Assembly (NCBI RefSeq): GCF_002078875.1
Contig: NC_034438.1
Coordinates: 15,503,791 to 15,567,790 of the forward strand
From: Numida meleagris
Taxonomy: Eukaryota; Chordata; Aves; Galliformes; Numididae
DNA length: 64,000 bases
Direction: 5' to 3'
Below the pieces are notes generated by a model. It was not told where the DNA came from. It made no database searches and saw nothing but the letters and a program-made list of their open reading frames with translations. Shown piece by piece: positions 48,330 through 59,375 of the stretch (position 1 is the first letter of the stretch; each line of letters starts with the position of its first letter). The position numbers and the translations under genes were made by a program.

Positions 48330-49768
48330 CATCTAAAGAACCTGAAGATACACAAGTCCATGGGATGTAACGAGATCCATCTCTAGGTTCAGAGGGAATT
48401 GGCAGATGAAGTTACCAAGCTGCTATCCATCATATTTGAAAGGTCATAGCAGTCTGGTGAAGGTCCCACTGATTGGAAAAGGGGAAATATAACCCCCATT
48501 TTCAAGGAGGGAAAAAAGAAAATCCAAGGAACTATAGGCCAGTCAGCCTCACCTCTGTGCCTGGCAAGACCATGGAGCAAATCTTCCTGAAGGCCCTACT
48601 AAGGCACATGGAAAATAAAGGCAAGTTGATTGGTGTTAACCAACATGGCTTCACCAAGGGAAGGTCATGACTGACAAACCTGGTGGCCTTTTATGATGGA
48701 GTTACAGTGTCAGTGGATAAAGGATGAGCAACTGATGTCATCTACCTGGACTTATGCAGAGTGTTTGACACTGTGCTGCATGACTTTCTGGTCACCAAAT
48801 TGGAGAAAAATGGATTTGATGGATGGACCACTCACTGGATAAGGAATTGGCTGGATGGTCGCACTCAGAGAGTTGCGGTCAGCAGCTCAGTGTCCAAGTG
48901 GAGACTGGTGACAAGTGGTGTTCCTCAGGAATAGGTGTTGGGACCAGTCATATTTAACACCTTTGTAGGTGACGTGGACAGCAGGATCGAGTGCACCCTC
49001 AGCAAGTTTGCAGATGACACCATGCTGAGTGGTGCAGTTGAAATGCCAAAGGGAAGGGACGCTATCCAGAGTGTCCTGGACATGCTTAAGAGGTGAGTCC
49101 ATGCTAACCTCATGAAGTTCAATAAGGCCAAGTACAAGGTCCTGCATCTGGGTCAGGGCAATCTCTAGCACAGTTACAGGTAGAGTGGAGAATGGCTTGA
49201 GAGCAGCCCTGACGAGAAGGATTTGGGAGTGTAGGCTGATGAAAGACTCAGCATGAGCTGACAGTGTGCATTTGCAGCCCAGAAGGCCAACCATATCCTG
49301 AGCTGCATCAAGAGAAGCGTGACCAGCAGGTTGAGGGAGGCGATTCTGCCCCTCTGCTCTGCTCTCATGACCCCACCTGGATTGTTGTGTCCAGTTCTGG
49401 AGCCCCCAACACAAGAAAGACATGGAGTTGTTGGAGCAGGTCCAGAGGAAGTCCATGAAGATGATCAGAGAGCTAGAGCACCTCCTCTACGAGGACAGGC
49501 TGAGGACACTGGGGCTCTTCAGCCTGGAGAAGAGAAAGCTGCGAGGAGACCTTATAGTGGCCTTCCAGTACCTGAAGAGGGCCTACAGAAAAGCTGGGGA
49601 GAAACTCTTTATAAGGGCAGGTAGCAACAGGATGAGGAGAAGTGGTTTTAAACTGGAAGAGGGCAGATTTAGACTAGATATCAGGAAGAAATTCTTTACT
49701 GTGAGAGTGGTGAGACGCTGGAATAGGTTACCCAGTGAGGTTGTGAATGCCCCCTCATATTTTCAACT
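48330..49768 (+). mobile_element. CR1 fragment c: near-complete RT domain
   Basis: Plus strand. It begins at the KIHKSMG block (48340) and covers the whole RT and C-terminal part of ORF2. Motif A is [11 protein letters not shown] near 48755 and motif C an intact FADD at 49007-49018. Inactivating changes include TAG for Trp in ERS*QSGE (about 48445), TAG at 48932-48934 inside the PQGSVLGP block, and TGA for Trp after LKR (about 49095). The C-terminus is a clean 139-codon frame from 49422 (MELLEQVQRKSMKMIREL, then YEDRLRTLGLFSLEKRKLRG and LDIRKKFFTVRVVRRWNRLP). The copy stops at about 49768, before the untranslated 3' end and octamers. The minus-strand frame of 189 codons at 49456-48887 is its antisense shadow. 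Confidence 0.93.
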
Positions 49769-50104
49769 ATTTGTAAGTATTTATGTATTCATTTTGATGG
49801 TAGCAAGCCGTAGCTCAGGAGATATGAGCAAGACAAGCTGAAAGTCAACAGTTCTAGGTTTTTTGTACTGGACAACTAACACAGCACAGAAAAATAAAGG
49901 TAGTTTCTCCTCAGATTCACAGCAAATATGTCCTATCACTAATGACATTGCACTTCAGAACTTTTCATGTCTTTTGAGCTTTTCATTTAAAATGCATAAA
50001 CACAATAGTAAACTGGATGGAAACAAAGTTTCTCTTTTCCATTCTGAAATTCATAAACTACTAGGCTTGTAATTTGGCATCCTGTTTGGTTGTCTGTTAG
50101 CAAC
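49769..50104. other. AT-rich spacer between CR1 cluster and LTR
   Basis: No gene or repeat recognised. Ends with gcaac, the degenerate left target duplication of the following LTR. Confidence 0.6.
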
Positions 50105-50633
50105 TGTCATGGTTTTGTGATTTTCAGTTATTGGTATTCCACATCATAACACCATGTAGTGGATATACCTGGTTCTCAGAAGAGAAGGACTACTACTACA
50201 GTCCCCACGGTACTTTTCTCCTCTGTTACCATTTTCCAGCCGGAGGGAAAAGATAAAAGCTCGCAGTATAAAAACTTGCAGATCACGAGACCTCGTCCCT
50301 TTTTCCGCCGTCTCTCGTCTTGGCAGCACCTCGCTCTCCAGCCGTCTTATCATCAGTAGTAGAGTAAGGCCTACCTTGATTTTGGGACATTCTCTCTCTC
50401 TGTATTGGAGTTATCAGCTTAATTGTAATTATATTGTATTATAGTGTGTTGTTTTGCATTCTGATATCTTATTTAGTAAATTAGTTTGTTTCTCCTCAGA
50501 TTGTTGCCGCTGTTCTTTGCTCTCAGGGCCATCTCTACCCTTTTCCCCTTTTCCCTTTTCCCAGGGCGTGGGCCTGTGGATCCCCCGTCCCCTTCATCAC
50601 GGAACTGGGCCAAACGCCCGTAAACCGTTGACA
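50105..50633 (+). mobile_element. Solo LTR, second copy of the 24.6-kb family
   Basis: 529 bp from TGTCATGGTTTTGTGATTTT to AAACCGTTGACA. It is collinear over its whole length with 24631-25185. Flanks are gcaac (left) and acaat (right), a 5-bp duplication if two transitions are allowed. It differs from its sister in lacking the attggattatc array and in having two TATA-like words (ataaaa at 50253 and 50268) where the sister has one; they lie in a roughly 15-bp imperfect tandem duplication. There is no internal viral sequence. It is close to the CR1/ERV pol cluster (46.9-47.5 kb), but there is no evidence that the pol fragment belonged to this LTR. Confidence 0.92.
50253..50281 (+). repeat. Duplicated TATA-box unit in LTR
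   Basis: ataaaagctcgcagt followed by ataaaaacttgcag: two imperfect copies of a 14-15-bp unit, each with a TATA-like core. The sister LTR at 24.7 kb has a single unit (ataaaaactggcag). Confidence 0.85.
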
Positions 50634-51889
50634 ACAATCACCACAATGTTCTGTATATGGGAGAAAATAGTTTACCCTTAGCATAGCCAACTGTTTGCTA
50701 ACTAGGGCATTTTTTATATTTTTTTAAGGCAGAGAGAATACTTAAATATGTCCTCCCTTTCTTAATTGTTTTCCATACAATGTATTTTTAACATGGATAT
50801 TTAATTTCTTAAAATTATCCTTTGATAACTGTCTTCCAACTTGTCAGCAGTACATTAGTTTGCTAGAATACTGTACTGTGGCTGGTAATAATATCAATGC
50901 AGTCATGCACTTCAATGGACAGAGAAACTTTGCCAAGAAAAGACTGTAAAAGTTTGACCCTTTGAATTCAAACAATTTTCATACTCTATTGCCCTAAGAA
51001 TAATTCACTTGTAAACTGAAATATAACATAGGCTGCATTTATGCTAAGAGTTTAAGCAAATTCAAGAGCATTTGCAGGCACAAAAATGCCTGTGTCTCCA
51101 TTAGCAGGCTTTTCTAATCACTGCAATGAGTTAACCACAAACAAGGTGATATTTATTTATTTAGAGTGGTCCCAGGAGTAGCTCAATCTATACCTAGTTT
51201 GGGAGAGTGCCAGTTGGCCTGTGCTGGGATTGGGAACATCTGTAAGAGTTTGGAAACACAGATGTTCATGTTCCACTTCCCAGGATATCCTTAGAGACTA
51301 GGTCACTAGTACAGATGTGGTCCTCTGGTCTACCTGAGAAAATACCACCAATTCAAGTGAAGATGCTCCTAGGAAACTATCCTTGCATACTGATACTAAT
51401 TTCTATAGTAATGAAGTATGCTGTCAACAGAAACTGCTTAGTTTCAGTCATAGATTCAATTAGGTAAGGACAATATTTCACTTATGAAGTGGCAACTTCA
51501 TTACTGTGTGTTTATTTGTTTTCAAATCTATAAAGCAAACTGCTGGAACTGATTTTCTGAAGTACATCTTCAGAAAATTTGCTACACTTTATTGTGAGTA
51601 GGTGCCAGCATGATACAGGTCAAAAAGCACAGGCTGGTTTGCACACACCTGTAAGAAGTAAAATCCCATTCCAGAAGAAGGAAACCAATACTTAAATTCC
51701 TTCAAAAAAGCCAAAGTCTTCATATTCACAAAGGTTGCATTCTGTTGAGGACTGGAGCCTGTTTCTCCTCAAGCCAATTGAAAATACCCTTGATTTTAAT
51801 TAGATAGCATTAACATTCCAGCACTTTATTCTGTTTACCTACACTCACAAACATACACCCATGAAATAGATAAACACAGCTGATGTTAC
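50634..51889. other. AT-rich noncoding DNA
   Basis: No gene or named repeat recognised. The stretch 51170-51350 is less AT-rich, without identity. Confidence 0.6.
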
Positions 51890-52110
51890 AAAATCACACA
51901 ATGGTTGATCTTGGAGGGAACCTCTGGAAAAGATCTAGTCCAAACTTCCTGCTCAAGCAGAGTCCACTAGAGCACATTATCCAGGATTGAGTCCAGAGAG
52001 CTTTTGATTATCATCAGGGAAGGAGATTCCACAAACATCTCCGGGCAAATTGTTCCAGTGCCCTGTCACTCTCACTGTAAAGAAGTTTATTCTCATGTTC
52101 AGATGAGTTT
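51890..52110 (-). mobile_element. CR1 LINE, 3' end
   Basis: Begins with a decayed octamer (aaaatcacacaatggttgat) and ttggagggaacctctgg. It continues with tagtccaaacttcctgctca, gggcaaattgttccagtgcc and actctcactgtaaagaagtt, matching the CR1 3' untranslated region and the end of ORF2 in minus orientation. About 220 bases, 5'-truncated. Confidence 0.88.
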
Positions 52111-52694
52111 TTTTAACTTACAGTTTATTCATCATCTCTCTCTATTATTTCCCTCAATTTGGGGTATCATGAATAAAATAGAAGATGAACATACTTTTGA
52201 TAAAATAAGGAAAGAAATAAAATGAAATACATAGAGAACGTTAGCTATGTTTAATATGATTTGAAATGAATTCCTAAGAGGAATAATATGAATTAATGTG
52301 ATTCTATACAGACTTCCATTCCAAATTAGATTACCTAAGTTTTAGGTTTTTTTTTTAATACTTAATATATATACACACATAAACATATTTTTTATACCAC
52401 AGAACATCAGTCAAAGTTACTAAACTACAATAATAATGAAGGTAAGCGCCTACCTTTTAATGGTGATGGAATTTAGGAGCTACTTCCAATTTAATTAAAA
52501 CCCTTAATCTGCACACTTATTACACATGACTTTTTTGTTGTTTCAGCATTCATTTTGATTTAGAGTTTCTTCTAATAAAATTTGTATTTACAAAGCCAAA
52601 GCCATTCTGGAATGAGCCCAGGCAGTCTATGTAGGTGAACTATTTGATGCATGAATAATGGACTGTTTGATCAGGCTCTGGGATATGGATTAAC
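52111..52694. other. AT-rich spacer
   Basis: No gene or repeat recognised. Confidence 0.6.
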
Positions 52695-53372
52695 ACATAG
52701 ATGTCCAAAGTTTTGGCTTTCCTGGGCCACATATAAAATATATAACATATTTAATGTATGTAAGTATTAATATTATTTTACTTTTTAAATATCTTTTACT
52801 AAAGCAAAAAAAAAAGAGAGCAATAAAATCACAAAACTAGTGAGGTATTTGATATTGTTTCTGTGAAACTAATGCATTAATTTGGTTCGATGGAAGTGGC
52901 TACGATTCACAGTGAGCTTTCAATGTGGTTGTGAGAGATTTTTGATGAAATTTTGCTCTTTCTGTGCTTCATCCTTAAAAACTGTTGTTTACAAATGTGC
53001 GCACTGCCACAAAGTGATGACATAAATAAGGAGCAATTGTGAAGTGAGGGGTATATTTCTCTGGTAAGAGAGAGGTTATAAAAGTCTCGTAAGAGATATG
53101 ATAAAATTTTTAAGTTGAATATCTGATTGTAACTCCATACATTCCTTCTGAAAATTCTCAAGTAATTTGTTAATGTCAACTGGAAATGGAGTCACAAATA
53201 CACGAAAGAACTGATGATCTTTTTAGGCAATCTTGAAACCTTTTCTCAAATTCCTTATCAAAACTGAAAGCAAGGAAGCCTGTTTTTGCAGTTCACAAGA
53301 CTGTGTTTAGTCAGTATATCAAAAGGCATAGTATTTGCCATAACGTGAGTTAGCATTGCACTTTGACCACCC
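52695..53372 (-). pseudogene. hAT-family transposase 3' part, decayed
   Basis: Minus strand, in more than one frame. From about 53290 it reads FDKEFEKRFQD, then (frame change) TPFPVDINKLLENFQKECME and LQSDIQLKNF, then (53179-52907 frame) REIYPSLHNCSLFMSSLCGS, AHICKQQFLRMKHRKSKISS. This is the layout of the hAT C-terminal dimerisation domain as found in Charlie-like elements and in domesticated relatives such as GTF2IRD2-type proteins, where 'YP.L...A....S.FGS...CEQ.FS.MK..KSK.RS.L' is typical. The element's 3' terminus follows at 52695-52740 (agatgtccaaagttttggct, then cctgggcc). Stops, frameshifts and the missing N-terminal DDE part rule out activity. It normally catalyses cut-and-paste transposition with 8-bp target duplications. 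Confidence 0.78.
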
Positions 53373-53374
53373 TG

Positions 53375-53525
53375 TGTCCTGGTTTCATCATAGACAGTGC
53401 CAATCGCACACCAATGTTTGGTTGTTGCTGAGTAATGAGTGGGCACCTGGGGCTGCGCCCCAGAGCTGCTGCCATGATGGCACAGGACAGGGGAGGGCCG
53501 AGGCTTGAAGAAGCCTTGGTTAACA
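53375..53525 (+). mobile_element. LTR fragment abutting the hAT remnant
   Basis: It starts tgtcctggtttcatcataga, the canonical start of this avian LTR family, and includes ttggttgttgctgagtaatg. It then has a GC-rich stretch (gggctgcgccccagag) and tgccatgatggcac, matching the fragment at 3838-4015. Similarity fades near 53525, so only the left part of the LTR is present. The minus-strand frame of 148 codons at 53704-53258 crosses this junction and is not a gene. Confidence 0.55.
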
Positions 53526-56237
53526 GTTTCTACTCTGTCTGACTTTCTGCTCCAGCACGTATTCACTTCAATACTTTTATCCATGACCTGAAGGATTAGT
53601 GCACCCTGAGCAAATCCATGAACAACTGAACTTTGTGGTGCAATCAAGATACTTAGAGGTCGGGTTACAACACAAGCAGTTATCAACCTTTCTGAAAAAT
53701 TCACTTTGAATGAAAACAGCTACATTTATGTTGTTTCTACTCTCTTCTACGGATCACAGTACTGTAATGCTAAAGGGGCTGTTGAGAGTTTAGTAATTTC
53801 TTGCTATTAACAAAATTGTCTCCTGTTTCTGAAATAGATAGTTTTCTACAAAAAGAAAAGTTTCTCAGGATACTTTGGTTGTTTGCTCTCCTGAGGTAGA
53901 ACTTTACAAAGTTAAATATTCTTGAATACATTAAAACCACACCCTTCCTTTGTTTTATTCAGCTAGGTCTATCTAGCAGCATTCTTACAAGCACAAACTC
54001 TTTGGCTTTTGTGTGACTGTAGGTGAGGCAGCATCATGTGATATTCTTTTTTAGAAGACTGCTTGCATTTTGTTTTCATATATAGAAATGTTCTTCCATT
54101 AAGTGTGACTGTGACAGTCATTTCTGTAGTTTATATTAAGCATGAATTAAATCACTGCAATGCTTCTTATTTGTGTTTTATGTTTAAAAAAGGGAAAACT
54201 TGCTTTAAGAAAATGCCAAAAAAAAGGCATTTGACAGGAGAAGAATGAGTGAAAGGAAAAGTTGAAATCCATAAGGCTTCATTTGCACATGCTTTTTCTT
54301 CTGCTGTGGAGAAGAAAGTGCCTGAGCAATCACTATTAAAGAGAGATCTCCATTAAACTGGACTTTTTTTCCAATGGATTTATAGATATGTAGTTGTTCA
54401 CCAATGTTTATCTTCTATTAGAATAGTTTCCCAGCTGTATTCTGTAAGTACATACAAAGATGCCATCTTGGCTTCAAAGTGCAAATGAATTTTAGTCAAA
54501 CAAGTATGAAGGAAATTAACAAATTCCCTAATTCCACTAAACAGAAAAAACAGACGGTGGGAATTACTTTTTTCCTTTTTTTTTTTTTTTGTTGAATAAT
54601 ATACTTTCCTGAGCTTTGTAGAGTGGCAAGTTCTTGGAGGATCCCCCCATCTTGTCATTCTTCAAGCTGAATTTAGACAAAAAGACTGAAGTTATACATC
54701 TATCAAATGCAACAAAAGAGGGAAAAAAAGCAAAGAAATGGAATTATCATCCACATAGCAGATGGAACTTGATGGATGTCTGAGTCTATTTTGTACAGCT
54801 GAATTAGGAAAGTTACTTTTGTTTGGAAATCTACTTAGCTGAAGAAGATTCATTTGCATTTGACAGGTAAAGCAGAACCTCTGGTTTATGTCTACATTAC
54901 TATCTACATCCCATGGCTGAGTGAAAATACTTCAAATTACGTACACACTTTCACGGCAAATGTTAAGCTTCCAAAGTACTTTTACATATTAGACCCCAAA
55001 CATCTTTCACAACTGTCATGTGAAGTCACAAGGTCAGGATGGTGAGCATTTAAGCAGATTTAGAAGGTTCTTCTGCATGTCTGTATACTCAGCTTTTGCA
55101 CGTTCGTGCAGTATTTATGCAGCAATAGTGGATTTTCTGCCATCCAGTTGAGTATCCATCCAAAATCACACAGCTGCCTTTATAAATAATTGCATGAGAA
55201 CAGAATTCCCTGCTAATAACAATTATTGAGGTGATAAGAGGTTAATAACAAATGTGGTTGTATACTTCCATCAATACACATGATGGAACTCACACTGAAG
55301 TAATCTATCAAATTTGCTTTCATTCTGTTCTTGAAATTGCAGAATAAATAGAGAGCATGTTGCAATTATTTACAGTGGAAGTCTTTTCTGTAGATAAGAT
55401 AATTTTAATTGAGATACTCATTATTAAAATGTCAATTAACCTTGATTTTCCCTCCTTTATTATTATTTAAACTAAACACAAAATAACTTTGATGCAGATG
55501 AAGAACTGTAAAACATTTAATGAGGTAAATTGCTTACAGAGCTCTAGTTTAATTAGTTCAGTCATTTTCTGTCAGTTCTAATTACATAACTAAATTCTCT
55601 GCATTTGGCAAATATCACATTTAGTGTGAACTTTTCTTTCATGGCAATTAGCTCAATATTCAATGACCTTATTTGTGTACATTTGTGACTTAATTTGTTT
55701 CATAAACAGTTATTTTGATTCCTATTTCTCCATACAAGCTGCATCAATTTCTTTGTATCAGTTGAAGATGCAATTTCAGTAATTCACTCAAAATGTGAGG
55801 AATGTGTTATATAATTTGTTATCAAAGTAGCTGTGAGCTTTCATTTCCACTTCTTTTGCACAAGACCTCTAGGAAACTGAAGAAATGGCAACTTTTTCTA
55901 GCATGACTGTTGTTTCACACCTAACAACTTTTGTTAGCATACTGGTTTCAGTCTATTAAGAGCATTCAGCCTTGTAGCAGAGCTTACTCCCACAGCACTG
56001 CCTCCAGCTGTTTCCTTTGGGAGGATAACCTCCTTGCAAATGATCATTACTTAAATGAATATTCTATCACCGTACTTCCTACTACCATCTCTCACTTTTA
56101 TCTATTCAGTGAGACTACGAAATTGTCTTCTCCTTAGATAAGAGAACTTGTAACCATGTCAACAAAAAAATCCTTCTTGAAGGAGGATCAGAAGGATAAC
56201 ATCAGTCATTTAATTCAGCTAGTATTTTGTGTTTCCC
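53526..56237. other. AT-rich noncoding DNA; possible conserved block 55.18-55.72 kb
   Basis: No gene. The first 180 bases may be upstream hAT sequence but I cannot show it. T15 run at about 54576-54590. From 55180 to 55720 the sequence is repeat-free, with several homeodomain-type words (tttaattagttcag, gtcaattaacc, ggcaattagct). I flag it as a candidate conserved noncoding element without proof. Confidence 0.5.
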
Positions 56238-56647
56238 TGTCTTGGTTTTGGCTTTCTGTGCTGCTCTGCTAGAGAGGAGGCTGAATGTGCAGAAGTAGCT
56301 GGGAGGGGACGCAACCAGAACAGGTGATCAAAACCAACAAAGAGATATTCCATATCATATGGCATTATACTCTGCAGAGAAAGTGGGGAGAATTGGCCAG
56401 AGAGGTGCTACTGTTTCTCAGGAACTGGCTGAGTATTTGTTGCTGATGGTGAGAACTGCATTTGTGCGTCAGTTATTTATTATGCATTATTTTCTTTTAA
56501 TTTTTTCCACTTTCTTATTAAACTGTCCTTATCACAATGAATGAGTGCTCGCACATTTACTCTTTTCTATTCTCTCCACCATCCCACTGGAGAGAGTGAG
56601 CAAATGGCTGTGTGGTGTTTAACTTCCTGCTATGTTAAACCACAAGA
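56238..56647 (+). mobile_element. Retroviral LTR, internally deleted, plus orientation
   Basis: It starts tgtcttggttttggctttct and ends tatgttaaaccacaaga. It contains agctgggaggggac, aaaaccaacaaagagatatt followed by ccatatcatatgg, ggggagaattggccagag and, near the end, a gagtgag...ggctgtgtggtgtttaac stretch. It is the same family as 22311-22880 (shared aaaaccaacaaa...tattcca block and (t)taaaccaca end). It lacks the gttgttgctgag block near the start and is about 410 bp long, consistent with internal deletion. No flanking duplication found. Confidence 0.75.
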
Positions 56648-57853
56648 GTGCCTGTGTACATTCATCTTCTACTTACAACGATTTAATAATAATTCTTGCA
56701 TCTAATCTGTTTTTTTTTAAATATAAAATTATACTCATTTCAATTAAAATATAAATATTTTAAATTAAAAAAATCTAAATTAAGTGTAACTGTCATAATT
56801 GGTCACAAGATAAGTAAAATTTGATTAATCTTCAGAAGCATCATAATCAACATCATAGGATTTCAACTGACTGGCCAGTCATTCATCCTCTCTGTAACTG
56901 GGAAACAGACCCCTATTCAATCCCTTTCAGTAATCTGTTCTGTCAAACCCAAATCAAATTTCTCATGTTGTTGAAAATAGAAATGACAGGTGCCCAAGTA
57001 CTTTTGCTGAATCCTATGTGGTGGGCTTCTTTTTGCAACTGGGATACTAGCTGTTTAGCAGACTGATGGAATTGGGAACTATTGCCATGTGTTTTTTGGA
57101 TGGAGACGGGAGGTCTATGGTGGAACTGGCACAGTGCTGCAACACCTCGACTGTCCAGCAGTCCTCAAAAGCCTTACTAGTAATAAAAGGGTACAAAATT
57201 TCTACCTCCCTAGTTGTTTGAGGAAGGAAACGCCTCATCAAACTTCCTCTAGCCCATTATGGGCTACCTGTGCATTGATTTTTTGCACTCTCAACAAGCT
57301 ACATCTTTCACTAGTTTGATAGGTCTTATACTATGTTACTGTACAGGATTTGAAGTTGCAAACCCATATTGAGGATATATAAGCTCTATGGAAGTGAAAA
57401 GTCATAAGCATAAAAGCATCGTTCACTTTCAGAAAAAAATTTCCAATAGGGTGTTTAGTAAGTTTCCGGACAGTTGTGGATGATAGAAAGCCGGATGAAG
57501 TATTTCTATACTCTCATTACACTCTAAGATAATGGTGTTCATACTCTTTTAATATATGTTTATTTCTACTGCACCACATGGCCCTTCCCTAAAATCGGCC
57601 ATGCTCTCAACTTTAGCAAAGCTTCACAGATGTATTGAAAAAGAAAATTCTCCTGTCCTTTTAGGATGTGTCTTCACCAATAAAATGTGATTTACAGAAT
57701 TGAGACAACTGGTAAGTCTAAGAATTACAGAATGGACACTGAGTCTTCATCTATCATCAGGAAGAAATCAACTCAACCAACCAACTTCATGTTTGTCCAT
57801 GTCACATCCTTGTTAAAGAATGTAGGCCAAACGAGGGAGACAGTAGATAGCCC

Positions 57854-57874
57854 ATATCTATCTGTCTGTCTATC
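57854..57874. repeat. TCTA/TCTG tetranucleotide repeat
   Basis: atctatctgtctgtctatc: about five tetranucleotide units. Confidence 0.9.
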
Positions 57875-59327
57875 ACTATAAGCTTTACCTGAATATAATG
57901 AAAGCTAGTAAATACCAAAAAAATTGACAGAATCTTCTGATGATTTCTTGTTTCTTTAAAAACAGCAGTCAGATTAGCACTTGCAAAATTGAAGTTGCAC
58001 TCTTCCCTTGCAAGACACTCTATTTTCTTAGTGTCTTTCACTGACCACAAGGTCTAGTAGTAGAACAGATATCTGCCATGTAAGAGAATTCAAGTTGAGC
58101 ATTTGCTATAAATCTTCTTGGATGCTGGAGGAAATTCTTTCATGCTAAACTGACAACACACGGGAATTAAATAAATAAAATACAATATTAAAAAACCCAA
58201 CAAAATAAACAAACAAACAAAAAAGCCCACAACCAGACAAATGTAGTGCATATGGAAAAAACTTTGGTTTCACCTGGGCACTGGCATTCATCATCTGCCA
58301 TGAATACCAGCAAAATCATGGTAAGAATTTCTAACTTTACGTCAGAGGTATCCTTTAGGGAGTGTGTACATTAAGTGCCTTCATCCCTATGGAAAGTAGC
58401 AATTCTAACTACTGAATACAAGTCATGAAATTTCTTCCCCCTAAGAAAATGCCATCTTTCTGACTATTATATAGAGACAGATATCTGATTAAAAATAATG
58501 AAGTAAAAGAATCAAAATATAAATTCCTTATCATAAAGTGAATACTATAAATCACTGCTTATATTAAAGTATTGTTCATGTAAACTATATCTAAGAAATT
58601 GAAAGGCACAAATATCATGATGTTCCAGTTATAATTTTCAAAGATCTGCAGTATAATTTTGTGTAGACATAAATAGAAGTTTAGCCTTAGGACTCCATCT
58701 GCCAGTTATCATTATGTTTTTTGTTTGTATAGATTATTTTGTTTATTTATTATTTTTCTTGCAATCTATATAGTAGCAGTCAGAATCAGTTATTAAATTA
58801 TGTACTCATAATCATTAGTTTCATAGTATTACATGGTACTACCACTTAATTTTCTGAAAATTAAGAAAGTTCAGTTTCAGTCTTTCCACTGTAGGAAAGA
58901 TATTACACAGTGTGGGAAATAACAAGAGCTCTTCTGCCCTGACTAAACATTACATGAGAATGAACTGAAATTATGTTTCTCAAGAGAAGAATTAACTTTT
59001 CTAATATGATGCTGTGGCAAATCTTTAAACTAAAATGACATAAAACATGAGCCATTTCATAAATCTTATACATTTTTAATATAAATAAATACAGCCATTC
59101 AATGTCAAACATCCAGTCATGAATTTTTATTATTTGTAAAATACAACTTCTTGTATTTCCTAAGGATGAATTCTTTTCTAGTTCCTGATAATTTCTGTAT
59201 TCATTTTTGTGAAAATTATCTACATAGCTAAACTAATCAAAGCTGTAAAAAGCTTTGAAGTAATGTTAATAAGTATTAAGACATCCTTGACAGATAGGAT
59301 GCAAAATATTTAAATAGACTCCTCATT

Positions 59328-59375
59328 ATAAATAAATAAATATATAACTGTAATAAATAAATAACTCTATCTATA
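59328..59375. repeat. AAAT-type simple sequence
   Basis: Two arrays of aaataaataa separated by tatataactgt. Slippage-prone and noncoding. Confidence 0.9.

Noticed and set aside
48887..49456. 189-codon open frame on the minus strand, the longest in the window
   Set aside because: It is the exact antisense of the CR1 RT region of fragment c. The sense strand gives clear RT motifs; the antisense product resembles nothing.
53258..53704. 148-codon minus-strand open frame
   Set aside because: It runs across the junction of hAT and LTR-like sequence, so the frame is a chance join. Only its last part may be transposase-derived.
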